A DNA stretch of 48,182 bases from Oscillatoriales cyanobacterium CG2_30_40_61 (GTDB taxonomy: Bacteria; Cyanobacteriota; Cyanobacteriia; Cyanobacteriales; Microcoleaceae). Below, in pieces: positions 41,795-48,182 of this stretch. The position numbers and the translations under genes are program-made. Every line of letters starts with the position of its first letter. The stretch's first letter is position 1. Under the pieces are notes generated by a model that saw nothing but the letters and a program-made list of their open reading frames with translations, was not told where the DNA came from and searched no databases. The stretch lies in the NCBI GenBank assembly GCA_001873365.1, contig MNYZ01000036.1, positions 1 through 48,182 on the forward strand, written 5' to 3'.

Positions 41795-42940
41795 TTAATT
41801 TGAAAACTGTTTCATAAACTTTTGATCAATATAATCTTTCCATCGCCAAAATAAATAATTGGGCCCCAGATTCAACCCGCCTTTAGATGCGATCGCTTTT
41901 TGATCTCCTGTCCCAATTAAAATTAAAAATTCCTTTTGAGGAATAAAGGGTTTTAGGGGTTTTTCTTGTAAACTTTGTTTTAAATTCTCAAATAAAGGTT
42001 GACCTTGACGCACTGCAAAAACTCCGGCTTTGGGTCGGGGATAATTAACCATTGTGGCGATATCTCCGGCGGCAAAAACTTGGGGATGGGAAATAGATTG
42101 TAGGTAATGATTAACGAGAATAAATCCCCTTTCATCCGTTGCAATTCCTGTTTTTTGAACCCAGGGAGATGCGGCGGCTTGTGTTACCCAAAAAATGCGA
42201 TCACACTCTAGGTTTAAACCCGATTTACAGCTAATTCTTTTAACCTGATTCTGCTCAATTTTATTAACGGTTTGATTTAGGTGTACATGAATATTACGAT
42301 TTCTGAGAATAGTTTTTACCTTTTGACTTAAACTAAGATGACGTTCAGATAATAGCCGATTACCGCTATGAATTAGATGTAATTCTAACTGATTTAAAGG
42401 TTGATTAAATTGTTGATAAATTTGGGTTAGATGGCTATGAATATTTAAAGCTAATTCAACTCCTCCCGCACCGCCACCCACAATCGCTAATCTAATTTTT
42501 TCTTGGGGATTTTGCTTAATTTCCTGAATTAATTGATCCCAATATTGCAAAAATTTAGAAATAGGTTTAACCGGAATAGTATATTTTATCGCGCCCGGAA
42601 TAGTTAAGGTGGTGGGAGTGCTACCAATATCAATCGATAGAATATCAAAGGGAATGGGAGAATTGTTTTTACAAATAACCTGATTTTTTTCTAAATCTAA
42701 ACCTATTGCTGAATCAATATAAAGTTTAGCTTGAGCAAATTTAGCTAGGGACTGTAAATCAATATGACATTGATCAAAACTATAAAACCCGGCTATATAC
42801 CCGGGTAACATTCCTGAATAGGGGGTTTGAATGACATCGGAAATTAAGGTTAATTCAACATCTGATAAGGGATTAATTCCCAATTGTTTTAAGACGATCG
42901 CATGGCTATGTCCTCCACCGATTAAAACTAATTTTTTCAT
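41795..42940 (-). CDS. FAD-dependent pyridine nucleotide-disulfide oxidoreductase (NDH-2-like, SelD-associated type)
   Basis: 381 residues. Two Rossmann motifs: IGGGHSHAIVLKQL at the N-terminus (FAD; His replaces the usual Gly) and LAIVGGGAGGVELALNI (about 152-168; NAD(P)H). A later VFAAGDIATM binds FAD. YSGMLPGYIAGFYSFDQCHID is typical of the subgroup that in many cyanobacteria and algae is fused to selenophosphate synthetase SelD. Here the protein ends at the oxidoreductase part, and no SelD lies in the window. Type II NADH dehydrogenase activity is possible but unproven. Confidence 0.82.
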   Translation of the reverse strand: MKKLVLIGGGHSHAIVLKQLGINPLSDVELTLISDVIQTPYSGMLPGYIAGFYSFDQCHIDLQSLAKFAQAKLYIDSAIGLDLEKNQVICKNNSPIPFDILSIDIGSTPTTLTIPGAIKYTIPVKPISKFLQYWDQLIQEIKQNPQEKIRLAIVGGGAGGVELALNIHSHLTQIYQQFNQPLNQLELHLIHSGNRLLSERHLSLSQKVKTILRNRNIHVHLNQTVNKIEQNQVKRISCKSGLNLECDRIFWVTQAAASPWVQKTGIATDERGFILVNHYLQSISHPQVFAAGDIATMVNYPRPKAGVFAVRQGQPLFENLKQSLQEKPLKPFIPQKEFLILIGTGDQKAIASKGGLNLGPNYLFWRWKDYIDQKFMKQFSN

Positions 42941-42970
42941 AATAATTTAGGTGATTAACAAAGAGATGAT

Positions 42971-42992
42971 AGAACCCTAAAGGGTTCACTAC
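42971..42992. repeat. AGAACCCTAAAGGGTTCACTAC palindrome
   Basis: A single copy of the dispersed palindromic family, with the core changed to GAACCCTAAAGGGTTC, lies between the FAD oxidoreductase start and the ABC ATPase stop. Confidence 0.75.
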
Positions 42993-42997
42993 GATTA

Positions 42998-44650
42998 TTA
43001 TATTGTTTTTGCGAGGGAAGGAATAGCAGATAATAGGGTTTGGGTGTAGGGATGTTGGGGATTAGTAAATATTGATTCTGTTTCTCCTAATTCAACAATT
43101 TTACCCCCATTCATTACCGCAATTCGATCGCATAAAAACCGAGCCACCCATAAATCATGGGTAATAAACAAATAGGTTAAATTAAATTCTGCTTTTAATT
43201 CCAACATCAAATCTAAAACTTGGGCTTGAATACTTGCATCTAACATACTCACGGGTTCATCACAAATTAATAATTTTGGACGGGTCATTAAAGCCCTCGC
43301 AATCGCTACCCGTTGTTGTTGTCCCCCGGATAATTCCCCCCCATACCGTTGATAATATTCCGTGGCTGGAGTTAATCCCACCCTTTCTAACATTGCTAAA
43401 ACTTGGGTTTTTGCTTGCTCTGGAGTTGCTAATTTATGAATAAAAAGCGGATCAGCAATACTTTCTCCCACCGTCATCATCGGATTCAAACAAGCATTGG
43501 GATCTTGAAATACCATTTGCATTTGACGGCGATATTTTCGCACCTGTTCAGAGGATAATTGAGTTAAATCTGTTCCTAAAAATTCCACACTCCCATGGGT
43601 CGCCCGAATTAGTTGTAAAATAGTTCGGGATAGGGTACTTTTTCCACAACCGGATTCTCCCACTAAACCCAATATTTCCCCGGGATATAACTCTAAATTA
43701 ATCCCATCCACCGCCTTAATCACGGATTTCTTTTGTTTAGAAAAAAGTTGTTGAATAAATCCGGCTTCTAGGGTATAATATTGTTGTAAATCTTTAATTG
43801 ATAATAAGGGTTTCGTAGAAGATAGAGGGGTTTCTAAAGTTGGAGCAGTTGCTTTATTTTCAATATCCTGTAAATGTAAAGCCGACTTTAATAAAGATTG
43901 AGTGTAGGGATGTTGGGGATTTTGAAACACCGTTCCCGATGCTCCCATTTCCACCATTTTCCCTTGATACATCACCGCAATTTGATCGCAATATTCCCCC
44001 ACCATGGCTAAATCATGGGAAATTAATAAAATAGCTGTTCCCCGTTGTTCACAAAGTCTGGTTAATTCCTGTAAAATTTGAGCCGAAACCGTCACATCTA
44101 AACTGGTGGTTGGTTCATCCGCTACAATTAATTTAGGGTCAAGTAATAGGGCTAAAGCGATCGCCACTCTTTGACGCATTCCCCCACTAAATTCATGGGG
44201 ATATTGTGACCAACGATCGGCGGAAATTTTTACCGATTCTAATACTTCTAAAGCCTTATTTTTAGCTTGGGAATTAGATAATTGAGGGCGATGGGCTTGG
44301 AGAGTTTCTAAACAATGATCACCAATAGTCATCAACGGGTCAAGGCGAGTCATGGGGTCTTGAAAAACCAGCGCCACCGCCTCCCCGCGAAACCTTTGCA
44401 ACCGTTTTTCATCCATCCCAAATACCGGTTGTCCTTCAAACCGCACCTGTCCTTCAATTTCGCTGGTGGTGGGTAACAACCGCATCACCGCCCGGCCAAT
44501 GGTGGATTTTCCGCAACCGGACTCCCCCACCAGTCCCAGACGCTCTCCCGGTTGTAAGGAGAAACAAACATCATCAACCGCCCAAATTTGAGCAGATCGG
44601 GAGTGGGGATAGGCGACCCTCAAATGTTCAACATCAAACAGACTTGACAT
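42998..44650 (-). CDS. ABC transporter ATPase, two fused peptide-type ATP-binding domains (DppD-DppF like)
   Basis: 550 residues with two complete ABC ATPase units. Unit 1 (about 5-260) has Walker A GESGCGKST, signature SGGMRQRVAIALALL and Walker B LIVADEPTT. Unit 2 (about 285-545) has GESGCGKST, LSGGQQQRVAIARALM and LLICDEPVS. Each is followed by the oligopeptide-ATPase C-terminal HPYTQSLL/HPYTQTLL motif. Both halves look active. It would drive a dipeptide/oligopeptide/nickel importer. Permeases are not in the window; the family-5 binding lipoprotein at 27014-28669 may be the receptor. Confidence 0.93.
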   Translation of the reverse strand: MSSLFDVEHLRVAYPHSRSAQIWAVDDVCFSLQPGERLGLVGESGCGKSTIGRAVMRLLPTTSEIEGQVRFEGQPVFGMDEKRLQRFRGEAVALVFQDPMTRLDPLMTIGDHCLETLQAHRPQLSNSQAKNKALEVLESVKISADRWSQYPHEFSGGMRQRVAIALALLLDPKLIVADEPTTSLDVTVSAQILQELTRLCEQRGTAILLISHDLAMVGEYCDQIAVMYQGKMVEMGASGTVFQNPQHPYTQSLLKSALHLQDIENKATAPTLETPLSSTKPLLSIKDLQQYYTLEAGFIQQLFSKQKKSVIKAVDGINLELYPGEILGLVGESGCGKSTLSRTILQLIRATHGSVEFLGTDLTQLSSEQVRKYRRQMQMVFQDPNACLNPMMTVGESIADPLFIHKLATPEQAKTQVLAMLERVGLTPATEYYQRYGGELSGGQQQRVAIARALMTRPKLLICDEPVSMLDASIQAQVLDLMLELKAEFNLTYLFITHDLWVARFLCDRIAVMNGGKIVELGETESIFTNPQHPYTQTLLSAIPSLAKTI

Positions 44651-44847
44651 CAGGTGATAGGGGAGAGATCAGTTCTAAGTTCATTGTTCATGGTTGCGGC
44701 GGCATTGACAATAGGTTGGGGATCTGGGTTTTGGCAAATAGGATTTTTCACCTGTATTAATCGTCAACCGCTCAACCGTCAACTTACCTCCATAATCTTG
44801 TATAGTTAATATCACCCAAGACTGCACTTATATCATCAATTTTGACC

Positions 44848-45570
44848 ATGATACAACAGCTTAAAACAATATTAAATCGGGGAAACTTATTACCAGGATT
44901 CGTGATTTCCTTGATTTTAACAGTAATCCTAGGATTTTCAGCAACTCCAGCTTTAGCCACGGGAGTTTATCAAGTTCCCACCCTATCCTCGGGGGATCAA
45001 ACCTGGGTTGTGGAACTCGATGGTGTTCTTAGCCGGAGTACGGAAGGACGGTTAAATAATAGTTTATCAGAGTTAGCTAAAAAAACCGGATATGAAGTTC
45101 GGTTTTTAACCATTCGCCGCTTAGATTATGGAGAAACCATTGAAACTTTTACCGAAAAAGTCTTTCAAAAATGGTTTCCGACTCCTGAATTGGCAGCCAA
45201 TCAAACCCTATTAGTTTTGGATTTACTAACCAATAATGCCGCGATCCAAACCGGAGAAAAAACTAAATCCTTATTAACCGATGAAATAGCTGAAAGTGTG
45301 GTGGAAAAAACCCTAAAATATCCGCTTCGTAAGGGCGATAAATATAATGAGGCGTTTATTGAAGCCAGCGATCGCATCTCTACTGTTTTATCAGGAGAAC
45401 CCGATCCCGGCCCCCCCATAGAACAAGATAATATTAGTGTGGAAAGCACCTTTAAATCCGCCGAAGAAACCGACGATGCTAGTGCTACAATTATAGTAGT
45501 GGTTTTGTTAATCGTGGCGACGGTGGTTCCGATGGCAACTTATTATTATTTCCAGGCAAATCGGAGCTAA
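44848..45570 (+). CDS. psb32: Psb32-like TPM-domain protein
   Basis: I use ATG 44848 (MIQQLKTILNRG) rather than TTG 44842. A signal/anchor segment (about 15-38, ending ALATG) directs export to the thylakoid lumen or periplasm. A TPM domain follows (about 50-185): TWVVELDGVLSRSTEGRLNNSL, KKTGYEVRFLTIRRLDYGE, QTLLVLDLLTNNAAIQTG. A C-terminal membrane helix (about 213-235, IIVVVLLIVATVVPMATYYYF) anchors it. In Synechocystis and Arabidopsis this family (Psb32/TLP18.3) helps photosystem II repair after photodamage. Monocistronic, upstream of obgE. Confidence 0.88.
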   Translation: MIQQLKTILNRGNLLPGFVISLILTVILGFSATPALATGVYQVPTLSSGDQTWVVELDGVLSRSTEGRLNNSLSELAKKTGYEVRFLTIRRLDYGETIETFTEKVFQKWFPTPELAANQTLLVLDLLTNNAAIQTGEKTKSLLTDEIAESVVEKTLKYPLRKGDKYNEAFIEASDRISTVLSGEPDPGPPIEQDNISVESTFKSAEETDDASATIIVVVLLIVATVVPMATYYYFQANRS

Positions 45571-45609
45571 AAATCAATATTTTTAGCAATGGTTCAGATC
45601 CCCCCTAAC

Positions 45610-45626
45610 CCCCCTTAATAAGGGGG
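45610..45626. terminator. CCCCCTT/AAGGGGG hairpin after psb32
   Basis: A 7-bp GC-rich stem with a three-base loop lies 40 bp after the stop. No U-run follows, and the surrounding CCCCCCTAACC and GGAGGGAGG stretches look like a common cyanobacterial repeat. A role as transcript end is tentative. Confidence 0.4.
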
Positions 45627-45711
45627 AACAGGAGGGAGGTAAAACTCCCCATTTTTTAAGGAATAATGGGAGACTCAAATATCTTACTCATCTCAAATAC
45701 AATAAAATAAA

Positions 45712-46770
45712 ATGCAATTTATTGATCAGGTTGAAGTTGAAGTCGAAGCCGGAAAAGGAGGCGATGGAGTCGTTGCTTTTCGACGAGAAAAATATGTTCC
45801 CGCCGGGGGGCCAGCCGGAGGAAATGGCGGGAAAGGGGGTTCGGTGATATTAGTGGCGGTGGAAAACCTACAAACCCTCTTAGATTTTAGATATAATCAT
45901 AAATTTAAAGCCGATGACGGCAAACGAGGCGGCCCAAAAAACATGACCGGGGCACAGGGAGAGGATTGTATAATTGAAGTGCCTTTGGGAACAGTGGTTT
46001 ATGATGCCAATACCGATGAAATATTAGGGGATTTAATCGAAAAAAATCAACAGTTTTGTGTCGCAGCCGGAGGTAAAGGGGGATTAGGAAATAAGTTTTT
46101 TTTAAGTAACCGTAATCGCGCCCCCGAATATGCTTTACCCGGATTAGAAGGAGAAAGCCGACGGTTAAGATTAGAATTAAAATTATTAGCAGAAGTCGGC
46201 ATTATTGGTTTACCTAATGCCGGAAAATCTACCTTAATTTCCGCCTTATCCGCCGCCCGTCCTAAAATTGCCGATTATCCGTTTACTACCTTAATTCCTA
46301 ACTTGGGAGTGGTTAGAAAACCATCGGGAGACGGAACAGTTTTTGCTGATATTCCGGGGTTAATTGAAGGCGCCCATTTAGGGGCAGGATTAGGTCACGA
46401 ATTCCTCCGACATATTGAACGAACTCGGGTTTTATTACATTTAATTGATCTTACCGATAGTGACCCCATTGGCAATTATCATACTATTCAAGAGGAATTA
46501 AAAGCCTATGGCAGAGGATTAGGAGAACGTCCCCAAATTGTGGCTTTTAATAAGGTGGATGCCGTCGATACTGAAAGTTCAGAAATTCAAGCCCTTGCTG
46601 CTCAATTGCAACAGTTAAATCCCAGCCCTATTTTTATGATTTCTGCCGTGGCTGGAATCGGTTTAGATGCTTTATTACAGGAAGTTTGGAAACAATTAGA
46701 TCAACTGACTGTAATTGAGAAAAAGGAGTTAGAAGTTGGCATCCTAATCCCCGAATCCCTATCTAGTTGA
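45712..46770 (+). CDS. obgE: Obg-family GTPase (ObgE/CgtA)
   Basis: GTPase that binds the 50S ribosomal subunit and links ribosome maturation with stress state. The 352-residue protein has the Gly-rich Obg fold (1-157: [33 protein letters not shown]), then the G domain: G1 GLPNAGKST (about 167-175), G2 DYPFTT, G3 [11 protein letters not shown]4 NKVD and G5 SAVAG. It lacks the long acidic tail of E. coli ObgE, as is usual in cyanobacteria. Confidence 0.96.
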   Translation: MQFIDQVEVEVEAGKGGDGVVAFRREKYVPAGGPAGGNGGKGGSVILVAVENLQTLLDFRYNHKFKADDGKRGGPKNMTGAQGEDCIIEVPLGTVVYDANTDEILGDLIEKNQQFCVAAGGKGGLGNKFFLSNRNRAPEYALPGLEGESRRLRLELKLLAEVGIIGLPNAGKSTLISALSAARPKIADYPFTTLIPNLGVVRKPSGDGTVFADIPGLIEGAHLGAGLGHEFLRHIERTRVLLHLIDLTDSDPIGNYHTIQEELKAYGRGLGERPQIVAFNKVDAVDTESSEIQALAAQLQQLNPSPIFMISAVAGIGLDALLQEVWKQLDQLTVIEKKELEVGILIPESLSS

Positions 46771-46842
46771 TCAGAAAAAGATCATCGGAGTTGACCTGAC
46801 CACCCTCAACTCTAAAAGTCAGAGGGATTGATCAAAAAATCT

Positions 46843-47058
46843 TTACTGAAGATAAATTTGTGCTGCCGTTTCTTGATCTAGGGTGGCACGAGTCCTACCT
46901 ATTTTAATAATATAGGAAGGAAATTTCTGCTCTAATTGAATCTCAATTCCAGGCATAATTCCCAAAGCCATTAACTTGTGAATCAGGCTAGGATCGATGG
47001 TTTTTAAGCTATAAACTATTCCTTTTTCACCAGTTTTTACCGATAATAATGACATCAT
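46843..47058 (-). CDS. feoA: Ferrous iron transport protein FeoA
   Basis: 71-residue SH3-like cytosolic protein that assists FeoB in Fe(II) uptake. Seen: LLSVKTGEKGIVYSL, HKLMALGIMPGIEIQLEQKF and IKIGRTRATLDQETAAQIY, all typical of FeoA. Two ATGs open the gene. It lies 1 bp downstream of the feoB remnant stop and is transcribed after it, so the insertion in feoB may also silence feoA unless a new promoter exists. Confidence 0.93.
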   Translation of the reverse strand: MMSLLSVKTGEKGIVYSLKTIDPSLIHKLMALGIMPGIEIQLEQKFPSYIIKIGRTRATLDQETAAQIYLQ

Positions 47059-47059
47059 G

Positions 47060-47884
47060 TTAGAAACTCACTCCTAAACTATTTAAAGCTAAATTTGTAC
47101 AGTATCCGACTAAGAAAGCAAAGGGAAAGATAAAGGAAGTCATTAATATTGTAATCAACTTTCCTTGCTCTTTAAACATCATTTGTAATTGGGCAATACA
47201 AGGTAAAAATAAAGTCAAAACAATTGCCGCAATAAACAACTGATTTCCATTAAAAATCCCCTGTTGCTGCATATCAAATAACCCCGCAGCCCCGTAATCT
47301 CGTCGGAAAAAACCATATAAGAAAATAGGAGCCGCTTCCTTGGGAAGTCCTAAAGCTAAACTAATTGGCTCTAAACCTCGAATTAGGACATCAAATAATC
47401 CCGTTAATTTTCCCAACCAAATAAACACCGATGCCCAGATAAACAGAGGTAAAATTTCATAAAAATACCATTTCATTCGTACCCAGGTTTTAACTAGAAT
47501 ATTCCTGAATTTAGGAATTCTTAAAGGTGGAATTTCCATATAAAATCCCGCCGCTTTTCCGGGGATAATTTTTGAGGTTAGAAATCCCATTCCCAAGAAA
47601 ATAACGATTAAAAATACTGCCCAGGCGATTAATGCTGTTGGTTTTTGCGATAATAACCCAACAATTACCCCCCATTGTGCCGCACAGGGAATCGCTAAAG
47701 AGAGTAAAAAAACCGCGATTAATCTTTCCCGACGGGTCTCTAAAGTTCGGGTTACCATCGTTGCCATCGTATCACAACCAAACCCTAAAACAATCGGAAT
47801 TACAGACCGTCCTGATAATCCAATGGATTTGAATACCCGATCTAACATCAAGGACAATCGGGGTAAGTAACCACTATCTTCTAT
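47060..47884 (-). pseudogene. feoB: feoB, 3' part only (cut by an IS630-type insertion)
   Basis: Encodes only the C-terminal part of the Fe(II) permease FeoB. In-frame sequence runs from the junction codons (ATA GAA GAT AGT GGT TAC, giving IEDSGYLPRLSLMLDRV) to the stop at 47060. Recognisable FeoB features are EDSGYLPR, GLSGRSVIP, GFGCDTMATMVTRTLETRRER and the Gate/C-terminal helices with FFRRDYG. The GTPase domain and first Gate half (more than 300 residues) are missing at the insertion junction near 47882-47886. An internal TTG at 47857 could start a 265-residue fragment, but this would not be a working transporter. Confidence 0.85.
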
Positions 47885-48182
47885 AGCAGTCCTAAATCAT
47901 TATCAAGAGCATGATATAATGATATACACTACTTGATTATGACAATAAAAATTATGAATGACTTACAACAGGCAGAAAAAGAGCGGAACAAAGAAATAGC
48001 TGAATTAGAAATTTTAATTGAGAGTAATCTTTCGGCAAGAGAACTAAAACGAGCAATAGCTGTCAGGATGGCGCTCACCGGTAAAATTTACCGTGAAATC
48101 AGCCAAATTTTAGGTGTAAGCGAATTTTTTGTTGGGCATTGGAAAAAAGTTTTTAAAGGCAAAGGAATCGCTGGATTAAAAC
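47882..48182 (+). mobile_element. IS630-family element, left end and partial element
   Basis: The coding of feoB breaks at a TA dinucleotide (47882-47885), the usual IS630 target. The sequence beyond (GCAGTCCTAAATCATTATCA...) is non-coding for about 70 bp and then enters a transposase gene. The element continues past the window, so its other end and the TA duplication cannot be checked. Confidence 0.7.
47954..48182 (+). CDS. IS630-family transposase, N-terminal part
   Basis: ATG 47954 opens a frame that stays open to the window edge (76 codons): MNDLQQAEKERNKEIAELEI, ARELKRAIAVRMALTGKIYR and EISQILGVSEFFVGHWKKVF. This is the helix-turn-helix DNA-binding start of IS630/Tc1-type transposases of cyanobacteria (ARELKRA...YREI...LGVS...W). 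The DDE catalytic domain would lie beyond the window. Confidence 0.82.
   Translation, partial: MNDLQQAEKERNKEIAELEILIESNLSARELKRAIAVRMALTGKIYREISQILGVSEFFVGHWKKVFKGKGIAGLK

Overview
The window is a chromosomal stretch from a filamentous, AT-rich cyanobacterium, probably an oscillatorian close to Planktothrix. This is inferred from gene content: zeta-carotene desaturase, DesA, Psb32, Tic22, a Ycf52-type acetyltransferase, large hybrid kinases and WD40/LRR/TPR proteins. It also fits the frequent HIP1 octamer GCGATCGC (for example at 13965 and 18292) and the many intergenic palindromes. No taxonomic search was possible.

Layout. 1-397: an IS607-type tnpA cut by the window edge, then a tiny membrane protein. 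536-5542: cysE converging on, and overlapping by 21 bp, a 1403-residue hybrid kinase. 5849-8526: a carotenoid group on the minus strand (zds, an SRPBCC protein, a DUF4079 membrane protein) with an 87-bp near-perfect duplication between the last two. 8702-11980: a TPR/O-GlcNAc-transferase-like protein. 12133-14183: rpiA and an aldo/keto reductase. 14202-15893: an orphan m5C methyltransferase behind an ACT-domain gene. 15967-22165: GNAT, tRNA-Pro(TGG), Tic22, prmC, a repeat block, tsaC, a degenerate kinase and thrC. 22428-24004: a small conserved protein and desA.

24230-26508 is an accessory two-gene module: a PD-(D/E)XK nuclease-like domain fused to a ParA ATPase, followed 5 bp later by a ParB-like coiled-coil protein. 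26572-30262 holds a META protein, a peptide-type binding lipoprotein and a HlyD-type adaptor. 30535-33809 is a receiver plus a PAS/GAF kinase, separated by a striking hairpin.

34009-38991 is the most interesting part: a CHAT (caspase-like) protease gene followed by a STAND ATPase with 14 WD40 repeats. The two proteins share a roughly 29-residue Asn/Gly/Ile-rich motif (18 of 29 identical, no gaps). It is C-terminal to the protease and at the extreme N-terminus of the STAND protein. This is the arrangement expected of an amyloid-type homotypic signalling pair, in which the sensor templates the effector in a cell-suicide or immune pathway.

39379-42940 carries a receiver, two decaying or altered small genes, an LRR protein and an FAD oxidoreductase. 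42998-46770 has a fused peptide-type ABC ATPase, Psb32 and ObgE. The right end holds feoA and a feoB remnant cut by an IS630-type element that runs off the window.
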